A stretch of 64,000 nucleotides of DNA from Rhodococcus sp. P1Y (lineage in GTDB: Bacteria; Actinomycetota; Actinomycetes; Mycobacteriales; Mycobacteriaceae), in NCBI RefSeq assembly GCF_003641205.1, contig NZ_CP032762.1, positions 2,542,001-2,606,000 of the forward strand, in the 5' to 3' direction. Below the pieces are notes generated by a model. It saw nothing but the letters and a program-made list of their open reading frames with translations, searched no databases and had not been told where the DNA came from. Below, piece by piece: positions 24,930-33,883 of the stretch. The position numbers and the translations under genes were made by a program. The stretch's first letter is position 1, and the number at the start of each line of letters is the position of its first letter.

Positions 24930-26111
24930 ATGAGAGCAGTGACCTGGCACGGCAAGCGAGACGTTCGCGTCGATACCGTTCCCGACCCCATCATCGAGAA
25001 GCCGACGGACGCGATCATCGAGGTCACGTCCACCAATATCTGCGGGTCCGATCTGCACCTGTACGAGGTGCTCGGCGCATTCATGAATCCGGGGGACATC
25101 CTGGGGCACGAGCCGATGGGGATCGTTCGGGAAGTCGGCTCCGAAGTAACCAACCTCGCTGTGGGCGACAGGATTGTGGTCCCGTTCCAAATCTCCTGCG
25201 GCAGCTGTTTCATGTGCAATCAGACGCTGTACACACAATGCGAAACCACGCAGGTGCGCGAACAGGGTATGGGCGCAGCACTGTTCGGATATTCCGAGCT
25301 GTACGGAAGTGTCCCGGGTGGGCAGGCGGAACTGCTGCGGGTGCCGCAGGCGCAGTTCACTCACATCAAAGTGCCTGAGGGCCCTGCAGATTCGCGCTTC
25401 GTGTACCTGTCCGACGTCTTACCCACCGCCTGGCAAGCGGTCGCGTACGCAGACATTCCTGACGGGGGTTCGGTCGCTGTACTAGGCCTTGGCCCGATCG
25501 GCGACATGGCGGCGCGCATAGCCGCGCACCTCGGCTACGAGGTCATAGCCGTGGACAGAGTTCCCGAGCGGCTCGCACGGGCGCAAGCCCGCGGAATTCG
25601 AACTGTCGATCAGTCGCAGCACGCGGGTGATCTCGGTGACGTGATTCGGGACCTCACGGACGGCCGGGGTCCCGATGCTGTGATCGATGCGGTCGGAATG
25701 GAAGCCCACGGTTCGCCGATCGCGAAGGCGGCCCAACAGGTCACCGGTCTGTTGCCGGACTTCATGGGAAAAGCGATGATGCAGAAGGCGGGTGTGGATC
25801 GGCTCGACGCGTTCTACGCGGCCATCGACATCGTGCGCCGCGGCGGCACTATCTCTCTGATCGGTGTGTACGGGGGCATGGCCGACCCGATTCCGATGCT
25901 CACGCTGTTCGACAAGCAGATTCAACTTCGCATGGGCCAAGCCAACGTGAAGAAGTGGGTCGACGACATCATGCCCTTGCTCACCGACGAGGACCCCCTT
26001 GGAGTCGACACTTTCGCCACACACACTCTGTCGCTGGACGATGCTCCGCATGCATACGAGATCTTTCAGAAAAAGCAAGACGGGGCGGTGAAGATCATCC
26101 TTCAGCCGTGA
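24930..26111 (+). CDS. Zinc-dependent dehydrogenase, formaldehyde-dehydrogenase-like
   Basis: A 393-residue medium-chain dehydrogenase: Cys in NICGSDLH, GHE, structural C-x2-C-x2-C-x7-C (CGSCFMCN), Rossmann GLGPIGDMAA. Length and insertions are similar to the fdhA product at 11714, but it lacks the long N-terminal insertion, so it belongs to the broader glutathione-independent aldehyde/alcohol dehydrogenase branch. The ATG follows AGGAGGATCCGC. Its place between ohrR and ohr suggests detoxification of aldehydes from lipid peroxides; this is inference. Confidence 0.87.
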   Translation: MRAVTWHGKRDVRVDTVPDPIIEKPTDAIIEVTSTNICGSDLHLYEVLGAFMNPGDILGHEPMGIVREVGSEVTNLAVGDRIVVPFQISCGSCFMCNQTLYTQCETTQVREQGMGAALFGYSELYGSVPGGQAELLRVPQAQFTHIKVPEGPADSRFVYLSDVLPTAWQAVAYADIPDGGSVAVLGLGPIGDMAARIAAHLGYEVIAVDRVPERLARAQARGIRTVDQSQHAGDLGDVIRDLTDGRGPDAVIDAVGMEAHGSPIAKAAQQVTGLLPDFMGKAMMQKAGVDRLDAFYAAIDIVRRGGTISLIGVYGGMADPIPMLTLFDKQIQLRMGQANVKKWVDDIMPLLTDEDPLGVDTFATHTLSLDDAPHAYEIFQKKQDGAVKIILQP

Positions 26112-26173
26112 GGGATTCCTGCCGTTGCAGGGCTGCATGTTTCGGGGAATCGCAGGAGGGACATCCTTGAACC

Positions 26174-26566
26174 ATGCCCACAAACTTGTATACCGCCACA
26201 GTTACTGCCGTCCCAGGATCGGTAAAGTCCAGTGACGACGAATTGTCCGTGAACGTCCACGAGCCAACGGAATTGGGCGGCCCCGGGGGTTCGACGAATC
26301 CCGAGCAGTTGATGGCCGCGGCTCTGGCGTCGTGCTTGATCGAAGCGTTGCGAATCGCGGCTGGAACGGCGGGGGAAACCGTGGATGGAGCAGCGGTCGA
26401 GGCGTCGGTCACTCTGTCAGACACGGACTCCGTCGGGTACAGCGCAGGATTCTCGCTGAGGGTGAGTCTCCCGGACTCGGAAAACCCGAACGACACCCTC
26501 AGTCAAGCAATGTCGATCTGCCCGTTCTTGAAGGCGGTCGAAGGGGTCGACGTGGCACTTGCATAG
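26174..26566 (+). CDS. OsmC/Ohr-family organic hydroperoxide reductase
   Basis: A 130-residue Ohr/OsmC protein. Two redox cysteines are visible: in LAALASCLIEAL-type context (MAAALASCLIEALRIAA) and in SICPFLKAVEGV. The opening LYTATVTAVPG and GGPGGSTNPEQL fit Ohr. Such enzymes reduce organic hydroperoxides using lipoyl or thiol donors. Probably controlled by OhrR at 23947. Confidence 0.88.
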   Translation: MPTNLYTATVTAVPGSVKSSDDELSVNVHEPTELGGPGGSTNPEQLMAAALASCLIEALRIAAGTAGETVDGAAVEASVTLSDTDSVGYSAGFSLRVSLPDSENPNDTLSQAMSICPFLKAVEGVDVALA

Positions 26567-26607
26567 GCCCTCCCTAGTAGACTGCCGCAAGGCGCGGCCG
26601 AACTCAG

Positions 26608-26631
26608 ATGCCGCGTGTAGACGTGCGGCAT
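26608..26631 (+). terminator. 7-bp hairpin between ohr and the STAS gene
   Basis: ATGCCGC (26608-26614) pairs with GCGGCAT (26625-26631) over a 10-nt loop, 42 bp after the ohr stop codon. It is weak for a terminator and could also be part of the next gene's leader. Confidence 0.35.
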
Positions 26632-26654
26632 TGACGCGGCTTGGAGGAAGAAAC

Positions 26655-27035
26655 GTGCCTGACAGCTCTAGTGGTCCGCGCTTCGAGATCGAGGTCGAAG
26701 CCTTCGGTTCGACATCGGTGGTGACGGTGATCGGAGATATCGACATGACCACCACGGAGTCGTTTCGGTCTGCAATCGAGTCCGCACTGACGGCGTCACC
26801 GACAGCCCTGGTCGTCGACTTCACCGAAGTGGGGTTTCTCGGCACGAGCGCGATGACCGTCCTTGTCTCGGCGCATGATCGCGTTGGCGAAGAAACGTCC
26901 ATCCTCGTCGTTGCAAACAAGCCGGCAACTCGTCGTCCCTTCGAATTGGCCGGTCTCACCGACGTATTGAGCGTGCACAGCACGCGCACGTCGGCAGTCG
27001 AGTCCGCGCAGGGATCTGGGCCAGGCACCGACTGA
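26655..27035 (+). CDS. STAS-domain anti-sigma factor antagonist
   Basis: A 126-residue single STAS domain (VTVIGDIDMTTTESF, then LVVDFTEVGFLGTSAMTVLV). The loop carrying the phosphorylatable serine reads GTSAM, where SpoIIAA has DSSGL, so the serine is kept in a changed context. In partner switching, such proteins sequester an RsbW-like kinase when unphosphorylated. The GTG start follows GGAGGAAGAAAC. It lies in a cluster with a second STAS gene, a kinase and a PP2C phosphatase. Confidence 0.85.
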   Translation: MPDSSSGPRFEIEVEAFGSTSVVTVIGDIDMTTTESFRSAIESALTASPTALVVDFTEVGFLGTSAMTVLVSAHDRVGEETSILVVANKPATRRPFELAGLTDVLSVHSTRTSAVESAQGSGPGTD

Positions 27036-27052
27036 GGGAGTTCGGCAGGCGG

Positions 27053-27412
27053 TCAGCGCACCGCTTCGACGGCGTCATCCAGGTCGGTCACTGTGGTGAT
27101 GACACGGTCCAGGCCGCTCAAAGTTATCGGACGCTGCACTCCGGGGTGTGGTGCGATCAACGCGGCCGAAGCGCCTGTCGGTAGAAGGTCGACCGTACGC
27201 AGAAGGGCTGTGAGTCCGCTGGAGGACAGCATGTCCACCTCCGTCAGGTCGATGATCAATCCGTTGTTCGCGTTTTCGGCGGCGGGCGAGGCTGCGTCGG
27301 TCAGGTGTACCGACGTGACCACATCGAGCGCTCCCCGCACCGAGACGACCACCACGCCATCGTGCTCGGATACGCCGACTTCGAACGAATCGTCCGCGGG
27401 ATGGTCCACCAT
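27053..27412 (-). CDS. Second STAS-domain anti-sigma factor antagonist
   Basis: A ~119-residue STAS protein: VVVVSVRGALDVVTSVHLTD, LIIDLTEVDMLSSSGLTALL. The serine loop SSSGL matches the classical phosphorylation site. The ATG at 27412 (MVDHPADDSFEVG) is preferred; a TTG at 27535 would add 41 residues rich in Arg and Cys. It converges with the first STAS gene, 17 bp away, and is divergent from the kinase gene. Confidence 0.8.
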   Translation of the reverse strand: MVDHPADDSFEVGVSEHDGVVVVSVRGALDVVTSVHLTDAASPAAENANNGLIIDLTEVDMLSSSGLTALLRTVDLLPTGASAALIAPHPGVQRPITLSGLDRVITTVTDLDDAVEAVR

Positions 27413-27555
27413 TTCCGCGACGGTACCCGCACACGCGGACTCGGCGGAGCCCGCACGCTTCTCGGAAACGTCCACGAAGCCCCGACGCCGGTGTAAAACG
27501 ACGAGAGTGGGTAGCCCACAGACATGATCGTCCAACGAACGTCGAGTGGTCCGAC

Positions 27556-27993
27556 ATGATCAGCGACCACGCCGTGAACGATGGATCGCGGTGGACGTAC
27601 AGCGGCACCGCCACAGCCGAGGCAGCCGGGATGCTGCGTCGTCGGTTGTATGCATGGCTCGAACAACGTGGTCTGACGGCAATTACGAACGATGTCGCTC
27701 TGGCTGCGTACGAGGCGATGGCCAACAGCGTCGAACACGCGTACACGGGGGTGTCAGGTGTGGGGCCGCTGACCATCACTGCGGTGCACGACGCGTCGAT
27801 GGTCACCGTCACGGTTTCGGACGCCGGAGAGTGGCACCCCCCGACGGCGAGCGCATACCGCGGACGCGGTCTGGACCTGGCGTCGAAGGTAACCGACAGA
27901 TTCGACGTGGAACACGACGGGGTCGGGACAACCGTCACCCTCGGATGGGACGCATCGCCCGTCGAGACTGACCGAACACCCCCGCGCGCATAA
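27556..27993 (+). CDS. RsbW-like anti-sigma/serine kinase (HATPase fold)
   Basis: A 145-residue GHKL ATPase: N-box ALAAYEAMANSVEHAY (Glu and Asn that bind Mg-ATP), G1 DAGEW, and G2 GRGLDLASKV. This is the compact RsbW/SpoIIAB layout, which binds a sigma factor and phosphorylates STAS antagonists. No SigB/SigF-like gene is adjacent, so its sigma partner must be elsewhere, or the module controls something else. Confidence 0.87.
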   Translation: MISDHAVNDGSRWTYSGTATAEAAGMLRRRLYAWLEQRGLTAITNDVALAAYEAMANSVEHAYTGVSGVGPLTITAVHDASMVTVTVSDAGEWHPPTASAYRGRGLDLASKVTDRFDVEHDGVGTTVTLGWDASPVETDRTPPRA

Positions 27994-28087
27994 GGTCGAC
28001 GATCGGGTAGAACGGAATTTGGTAGAACTTGCAGGTACGGGGTTCTGAGTTCAAGACAACGACGTGGACGATCGGAGGCGGAAAACC

Positions 28088-29401
28088 ATGACGTCGAGCG
28101 ACGATCTCCCCTCTGTGTCCGCCGACTCCAAGACAGCTAGCGACTTCGAGGCATCCGGCGCACTCGATCCACGTCAGGCTCTTCGGCTCCTCGATACCGC
28201 GCCGACCGGATACTTGGCCGTAGATGCATCGACCGGCATCATCCGTTATGCGAATGCGACTCTGTGCAGGGTCGTCCAGTCGACGGTCGACGACGTCGTC
28301 GGTAGCTCGGTCGGTGCTTTGTTCGCTCCGTCCAGTTCGTCCACGATTGCCGCCCTGTTGGATTCCAGCGTCGAGGCCGACGCCGAAGCCGGTATGGCTG
28401 TCGGAGCATCGGCGGACTTGGTCACCGGTCTCGATGCTTCGGTCGCGGTGCAGATCATGGCGAACCGTAGCGTCGAGCCGTCCGGGGCGGTGGTTCGGCT
28501 CAGTCTGCACAGCGCTGCCGCTCACCGCATTCGCGAACGGAACTTGATCGATGCCCGCGACGACGCCGTAGCTGCTCAAACCGATGTCGAAAACGCGCTG
28601 ACCCGATCTCAGTCCGCTCTCGGGGAGTCGGAGGACGCTCGCAAGACTGCCGAATCCGAACGCACCCAGATTCAGATTCTGGCCACGACGCTCCAGCGCA
28701 CCCTGCTGCCTCCGGTTCTCTCCGCTCCGGCGGGCATGGAGGCAATCGGCTACTACCACCATTCCTCGACCGAGGAAGTCGGCGGAGACTTCTACGACGT
28801 GTTTCCTCTCGATGACAAGACCTGGGGCTTCTTCCTCGGTGATGTCAGCGGCAAAGGTGCCGGCGCTGCGGCGGTGACATCGTTGACGCGGTACACGCTG
28901 CGCGCAGCGGCTGTGTTCGACCGCGACCCGGTGACAGTCCTCGACAATCTCAACACTGTGCTGCATCACGAATTTCGCGGTGACGACCCCCGGTTCTGCA
29001 CGGTCGTCTACGGAACGATCACCCCTGGAGAGACTGGTGTGGCAATTCACCTGGCCAGCGGCGGACATCCACCGGCGCTGCACATTCGAGCCGATGGCAC
29101 CGCGGACTACGTCGACACCATCGGCGGACAGCTCGTTGGAGCTCTGCGCACCCCTCATTTCCGGGCGGCGGAGATCACTCTTGCCCCCGGGGACGTGGTG
29201 CTGCTCTACACCGACGGACTGACCGAAGCGCACGTCGGTCCGGGCCGTGCCCGCTACGACGACTCCGGGGCGCTCGAGGCGTTCGCCGCGGCGGCTGCTC
29301 CGACGACGCCCGCGCGAATCATCGACGACCTGGTGGGACTTCTCGCGGGATTCGGTGCGGGGCTCCAGGACGACGTTGCGCTACTCGCTCTCGGAAATTG
29401 A
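28088..29401 (+). CDS. PAS-PP2C (SpoIIE/RsbU-type) phosphatase
   Basis: A 437-residue protein with a PAS-like sensor (~30-150: LDTAPTGYLAVDASTGIIRY), a coiled-coil linker (~155-205) and a C-terminal PP2C domain with metal-binding EVGGDFYDVF, GDVSGKG, YTDGLTEA and QDDVALLAL all intact. It should dephosphorylate STAS antagonists in response to a signal on the PAS domain. I chose ATG 28088 with GGAGG 9 nt upstream rather than GTG 28064. It completes the partner-switching set started at 26655. Confidence 0.9.
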   Translation: MTSSDDLPSVSADSKTASDFEASGALDPRQALRLLDTAPTGYLAVDASTGIIRYANATLCRVVQSTVDDVVGSSVGALFAPSSSSTIAALLDSSVEADAEAGMAVGASADLVTGLDASVAVQIMANRSVEPSGAVVRLSLHSAAAHRIRERNLIDARDDAVAAQTDVENALTRSQSALGESEDARKTAESERTQIQILATTLQRTLLPPVLSAPAGMEAIGYYHHSSTEEVGGDFYDVFPLDDKTWGFFLGDVSGKGAGAAAVTSLTRYTLRAAAVFDRDPVTVLDNLNTVLHHEFRGDDPRFCTVVYGTITPGETGVAIHLASGGHPPALHIRADGTADYVDTIGGQLVGALRTPHFRAAEITLAPGDVVLLYTDGLTEAHVGPGRARYDDSGALEAFAAAAAPTTPARIIDDLVGLLAGFGAGLQDDVALLALGN

Positions 29402-29487
29402 GCGCTACAACAGGGTGCTCGATCGATTGGGCGCGGTAACGATTCATATCGTTCGGGTGCCAAAGTTACGCATGGTGCAGTGGGGTA

Positions 29488-30456
29488 GTGAATACTGCAG
29501 CGGTGATGTCGAAAGAGCAATCCCGACTGTCCGTCGTACCGATGGTGGTCCTGGCAATTACGGGCCTGCTGTTCGCCTCGCAGGGAATCAGTGCAGCCGC
29601 GCCGTCAGCGGCGCAGTACACGATGGTGGCCTTCAGCAATGTCAGCGACCGAGACTTGGACGTCTACCAATCGACCGACGGCACACAGTTCGACGCGATT
29701 GGACTCTCGGCCTACCGACCGGCGACGGGACTGATGCGCGACCCGAGCGTGTTCAAGCACACCGATGGGGCGTACTACATCACCTACACGACGGGTGGGA
29801 CGGACATCGGCTTCGCGCGAAGCGAAGACCGCATCAACTGGACGCCGATGAAGTCCCTGCCAGTGCCCTTGTGCTGCTTCCTGTTGCCTGGAACGGGCGA
29901 TGGTAAGGGGCTGCTCTCGGGATCGGCCGGCTTCCCGGACATCCCGTCGCTGTCGCCGTTCACGACCAAGGCGTGGGCGCCCGAATGGTTCGTCGACGGT
30001 GACCGCGTCAACATCATCGTCTCGCTGTCGACCGGAGGCGGATTCGTTCCGTACCTTCTGACAGCGCAGGATTCGTCGCTGAGCACGTGGAGCATGCCGG
30101 TCCCGCTCGCAGGGCTCGGGGCGGACCGAATCGACACAACCATCGTCAAGGTGAACTCGACCTATCACGCGTTCACCAAGAACGAGACACACAAGTTCAT
30201 CGAACATGCGATTGCGCCGTCGCTCACCGGTCCGTACACGTTCGTCCCGCCGGGTGATTGGGGCACGTTGCGCGAGGGCCCTGCATTGGCCGAGTTGCCG
30301 AACGGTGATTGGCGAATCTATTACGACGCCTACATCGAGGGCAAGTACTTCTACTCCGACAGTTCGGACGGGCTCAACACGTGGTCGGCGCCCAAAGAAC
30401 TCCCCGGCCTTTCGGGGTCGGTCCGCCACGTCGGGGTGCTGCGCGAGCCGGCCTGA
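29488..30456 (+). CDS. Secreted five-bladed beta-propeller protein, GH43-like
   Basis: A 322-residue exported protein: a signal peptide (VVPMVVLAITGLLFASQGISAA-like hydrophobic core ending near AAAPSAA) then a propeller with repeated D-x-Y-x-x-Y/W blocks. Candidate GH43-type catalytic residues are Asp in LMRDPSVFKHTDGAYYITYT, and Glu in LREGPALAELPNGDWRIYYD. This suggests an arabinan/xylan-type glycosidase or an inactive relative. The start is GTG 29488 or ATG 29506; both leave a usable signal peptide. Confidence 0.75.
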   Translation: MNTAAVMSKEQSRLSVVPMVVLAITGLLFASQGISAAAPSAAQYTMVAFSNVSDRDLDVYQSTDGTQFDAIGLSAYRPATGLMRDPSVFKHTDGAYYITYTTGGTDIGFARSEDRINWTPMKSLPVPLCCFLLPGTGDGKGLLSGSAGFPDIPSLSPFTTKAWAPEWFVDGDRVNIIVSLSTGGGFVPYLLTAQDSSLSTWSMPVPLAGLGADRIDTTIVKVNSTYHAFTKNETHKFIEHAIAPSLTGPYTFVPPGDWGTLREGPALAELPNGDWRIYYDAYIEGKYFYSDSSDGLNTWSAPKELPGLSGSVRHVGVLREPA

Positions 30457-30654
30457 CACCGACTCGGTCGTCGGTCGGTTCCACGAGCCGTCGACGACTG
30501 CCCCGTGCTCGCTCGAAGACAAGAGTCCCGATGTCCCGCCGGACCGTCACCCATACGTCCACCGCCGTGCTCCGAATACCTACCTGAGCGCACCGCGCAC
30601 CGAAAAGGTGCTGGGCCGAGTGCGGAAGGCAGTCAAGACGGAGGTTCATCGACA

Positions 30655-31020
30655 GTGCGAGGCAATCGGAGTCACCTGAGTGTTGTGCGCACCCCGGAGG
30701 CCGCAGCCGCGTCGGGTCCGGCTGTATCGGTTGCGGCAGTATCGGTGGTACGGACAGCCACGGGTGCGAACGTGATCAGGGTGCGTGCGGAGAACCTGGT
30801 CCCCGGTCAGGTGTGCGAGGTGTTGCACAACGGCGTCTTCTCGCTGAGCCACAGTGTGGTCGTGCCGGCGGGGGAGAGCAGCGTGACCATGTCGACGTTC
30901 GCTCTGGCGGGTGGACGCTACGAGGTTTCACTCCGAATCGACGGCACCGTTCAGGTGCCCGCAGTCAGGAGGACGGTGTTCGTCCGCACGCGGAACGAGA
31001 CGAACTCCTCTGCGGTCTGA
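30655..31020 (+). CDS. Hypothetical protein, 121 aa, beta-rich
   Basis: I do not recognise a family. The second half (NVIRVRAENLVPGQVCEVLH, SHSVVVPAGESSVTMSTFAL) reads like an Ig/beta-sandwich domain. GTG 30655 was chosen for GGAGG 10 nt upstream; the same frame is open further 5', but that part is Arg/Pro-rich and unlikely to be coding. There is no clear signal peptide. It follows the propeller gene by 198 bp; the interval 30457-30654 holds no gene I can support. Confidence 0.5.
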   Translation: MRGNRSHLSVVRTPEAAAASGPAVSVAAVSVVRTATGANVIRVRAENLVPGQVCEVLHNGVFSLSHSVVVPAGESSVTMSTFALAGGRYEVSLRIDGTVQVPAVRRTVFVRTRNETNSSAV

Positions 31021-31203
31021 CGGGTCGGCACGCCCCGAGATTTTTCTGTCCGGCGTGCTTCGGCAATTGACGACGGACGGCCGCATAGCTGTTTGCTCAA
31101 CCACGCCACCGTCCGCGGGCGTCGCAGACTGCACGACGCCGACATAGCCATTCCTCGTGAGCGTGCACTCGAAACCCATTGTGCGAAAACAACCGTTCGG
31201 GGA

Positions 31204-31917
31204 TCAGATGTCCGCAGGGGTCGGGTGATCTGTTTCGACGAGTTCGCGGGCCACGAGGTGCAGTCGCCTGTTCTGTTGCTGAGACAGCTTGGACAACAAC
31301 TCGAAGGCCTGCACGGCATCGATGTCGAATCGCTCCATGATCATTCCCTTCGCCTGACCGATGATGTCTCGGTTGGCCAGGCCCGCTCGGAACTGCTCGT
31401 CGTCTCGCGCAGCGAGCATCGCAATAGCTGCGTGGGCCGCGAACGCCTCACCGACGGTGACTGCGTCGGCATCGAAGGCTCCGGTCTCCGCGCTGTAGAG
31501 CTGCAGGACCCCCAGATCGTCGGCGTTGCTGTAGAGCTGAAAGGCAGCGAGTGATGCAATGCCGTTGCCACGGGCGGCGACTGCGAACCGCGGCCAACGG
31601 TTCTCGTTCTCGAGATCCTCGGACACCACGACGTCGAGATGTCGAACCTCGGTGATGACCGGTCCCTCGTCGAGTTCGTATTGGAGTAGACACAACTCTT
31701 CGGCCAACGGGTCCGTGGTTGCGAGGACGGTTCGCTCACCCTTGTTCAGGGTGGTGATGCACGCAGTGGTGGTGCCCGCGATCATAACCCGTGCACTACG
31801 GAGGATCTCGTCGAGCGTCTGCGGCATCGAACGCCTCGAATCACGAAGAGTACGAGCGAATTCGGCGAGTGATACAGCCGTCTCCGACTGGCGGCCTTCA
31901 TTCGGCGTACGCGGCAT
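31204..31917 (-). CDS. GAF-ANTAR regulator
   Basis: A 237-residue protein: a GAF sensor (~45-165, LDEILRSARVMIAGTTTACI, then RWPRFAVAARGNGIASLAAF) and a C-terminal ANTAR RNA-binding domain (NRDIIGQAKGMIMERFDIDA, then AFELLSKLSQ). ANTAR proteins bind paired hairpins to prevent transcription termination. The ATG at 31917 has GAGGGA upstream. There is no kinase or visible tandem-hairpin target nearby. Confidence 0.9.
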   Translation of the reverse strand: MPRTPNEGRQSETAVSLAEFARTLRDSRRSMPQTLDEILRSARVMIAGTTTACITTLNKGERTVLATTDPLAEELCLLQYELDEGPVITEVRHLDVVVSEDLENENRWPRFAVAARGNGIASLAAFQLYSNADDLGVLQLYSAETGAFDADAVTVGEAFAAHAAIAMLAARDDEQFRAGLANRDIIGQAKGMIMERFDIDAVQAFELLSKLSQQQNRRLHLVARELVETDHPTPADI

Positions 31918-32115
31918 CCGCAGTTCCCTCTCGTAGTGAATCCCGCAGTTCCCCTGCTCTGGATCCCCGGTCGTGCGCCTTCTGCTGGACGCCCGTACCG
32001 GCAGGTAAGGCCGGCTTCGCAATTTTATACGACCACGTGCGGCGAACGCCCGGGTCGTCGGTGTCGTCTACGATTCGGATCGAAATCTCCAACACATGAC
32101 GGAAGGCGTCACAGC

Positions 32116-32994
32116 GTGATCACCGGCAGCGTCGTTGCAATTGTCACCCCGATGTCCGAAACGGGGGAAGTCGACCACGGCGCACTCGAAGTGCTCGTGG
32201 AACGCCAGGTCACCGCTGGTACGTCGGCCATCGTGTCCGTCGGGACAAGCGGCGAGGCGTCCACGCTGTCGGTGACCGAACACACCGAGGTCATCCGACG
32301 CACGATCGACGTCGTAGCGGGTCGTGTGCCCGTCATCGCAGGCACCGGGGCCAACTCGACCACCGAGGCGATTCATCTGACCACGTCTGCACGGGCTGCG
32401 GGCGCGGACGGTGCTCTGCTCGTGACCCCGTACTACGTCAAGCCACCGCAAGAGGGGCTGTACCGACACTTCGTGGCGATCGCCGAGGCCGTGGACATCC
32501 CGCAGTATCTCTACAACGTTCCGTCTCGAACGGGCTGCGACATGTTGCCGTCGACGGTCGCACGACTGGCGCAGGTGCCGAACATCGTCGGGCTCAAAGA
32601 AGCCGCAGGCGACCTCGACCGAGTGCGGGACCTCGTCGCACTCGAGCTCGAAGATTTCGCGCTGTACTCCGGCGACGACGGCACGGCCCGCGCGAGCATG
32701 CTGGCAGGCTTCCACGGAAACATCTCCGTCACAGCCAACGTCGCGCCCGAGGCCATGGCTCGTATGTGTGCGGCAGCATTGGCAGGCAACGCGGAACTGG
32801 CATCCGAGATCGACGCGACCCTGGCCGGGTTGCACAGCGCACTGTTCGCAGAGCCCAACCCGATCCCGGTCAAATGGGCACTCGCCGAAATGGGATTGAT
32901 GAAGGGCGGAATCCGGCTCCCGCTCGTCGAACTCGACGAGTGGCACCACGAAGACGTGCGCGCAGCTCTTCGGACCGCAGGTCTTCTGGACTGA
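32116..32994 (+). CDS. dapA: 4-hydroxy-tetrahydrodipicolinate synthase
   Basis: A 292-residue DapA, the standard length. Catalytic lysine in VGLKEAAGD (Schiff base with pyruvate), the tyrosine and threonine of YNVPSRTG and the GTSGEASTL substrate motif are intact. It condenses pyruvate with aspartate semialdehyde in lysine/diaminopimelate synthesis. The GTG start follows GGAAGGCG. DHDPS-like aldolases of other pathways share these motifs, so dapA is probable rather than certain. It is followed 62 bp on by a thiD-like kinase. Confidence 0.88.
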   Translation: MITGSVVAIVTPMSETGEVDHGALEVLVERQVTAGTSAIVSVGTSGEASTLSVTEHTEVIRRTIDVVAGRVPVIAGTGANSTTEAIHLTTSARAAGADGALLVTPYYVKPPQEGLYRHFVAIAEAVDIPQYLYNVPSRTGCDMLPSTVARLAQVPNIVGLKEAAGDLDRVRDLVALELEDFALYSGDDGTARASMLAGFHGNISVTANVAPEAMARMCAAALAGNAELASEIDATLAGLHSALFAEPNPIPVKWALAEMGLMKGGIRLPLVELDEWHHEDVRAALRTAGLLD

Positions 32995-33056
32995 GCCCGC
33001 GCCCATCTCGGGCGTCCGATTCGAATCGACCGGGCACCCTCGGCCATAATCGACGC

Positions 33057-33848
33057 ATGTCCAAGATCGCGTACGTCATCGCAGGCTCGGAAGCCACCGG
33101 GGGAGCCGGCCTACAAGCCGACCTCAAGACCTTCGAGAGGCTCGGTGTCTACGGCGTCGGAACGATCACGTGCATCGTGTCGTTCGATCCGAAGTCCGAT
33201 TGGGGTCACCGTTTCGTACCGATCGCCGGTCCCGTCATCGCCGATCAGATCGAGGCCGCAACCGCGGCCCATGATCTGGACGTTGTCAAGATCGGCATGC
33301 TGGGAACTCCGGACACCGTGGAAACCGTCGCGAATGCACTGAAGAAGCAGCCGTGGCGACATGTAGTGGTCGATCCCGTCTTGATCTGCAAAGGCCAGGA
33401 ACCGGGGGCAGCGCTCGATACCGACAATGCGTTGCGCAGCGAGATCCTGCCGTTGGCTACAGTCATCACCCCGAACTTGTTCGAAGCACAGACGCTTTCC
33501 GGTATGGAGACGCTCGAGACCATCGACGATCTCGCCGAGGCAGCGCGGCGCATCGCCGATCTGGGTCCGCGCTATGTCGCGGTGAAAGGCGGTACCGGAC
33601 TGCCCGGCGACGAGGCGATCGATGTGTTCTTCGACGGCAAGGACGTGACGATTCTCCGCGCGCCGAAGATCGGAAACGAACGCGTTTCCGGTGCAGGATG
33701 TGTATTCGCCGCCGCCATCACAGCCGAGCTCGCCGCAGGGTCATCCGTTCTCGACGCCGTCGGCGCGGCCAAAGATTTCGCGCACGCAGGAATCGTCGGT
33801 CGGATCACCACTGCCGCACCGTTCACCGCAGTCGGCTGGCAGAACTGA
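33057..33848 (+). CDS. thiD: Hydroxymethylpyrimidine/pyridoxal kinase (ThiD/PdxK type)
   Basis: A 263-residue ribokinase-fold enzyme: AGSEATGGAGLQADLKTFERL (substrate and nucleotide N-terminal motif, where ThiD has GSDSSGGAGIQADLK), VVDPVLICKGQE, TPNLFEAQTLSG and the GSGDxF-type anion hole as VSGAGCVFAAAI. The Asp of the GxGD motif reads C (GAGC), as in pyridoxal kinases of the ThiD branch. Vitamin B6 kinase activity is therefore as likely as thiamine pathway activity. Confidence 0.85.
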   Translation: MSKIAYVIAGSEATGGAGLQADLKTFERLGVYGVGTITCIVSFDPKSDWGHRFVPIAGPVIADQIEAATAAHDLDVVKIGMLGTPDTVETVANALKKQPWRHVVVDPVLICKGQEPGAALDTDNALRSEILPLATVITPNLFEAQTLSGMETLETIDDLAEAARRIADLGPRYVAVKGGTGLPGDEAIDVFFDGKDVTILRAPKIGNERVSGAGCVFAAAITAELAAGSSVLDAVGAAKDFAHAGIVGRITTAAPFTAVGWQN

Positions 33849-33883
33849 CCCTGACCGCAGCTCGAGCCATACCTTCGGGCGTT

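Noticed and set aside
29605..30522. 305-codon open frame antisense to the propeller gene
   Set aside because: No recognisable motifs; the sense strand has a signal peptide and propeller repeats.
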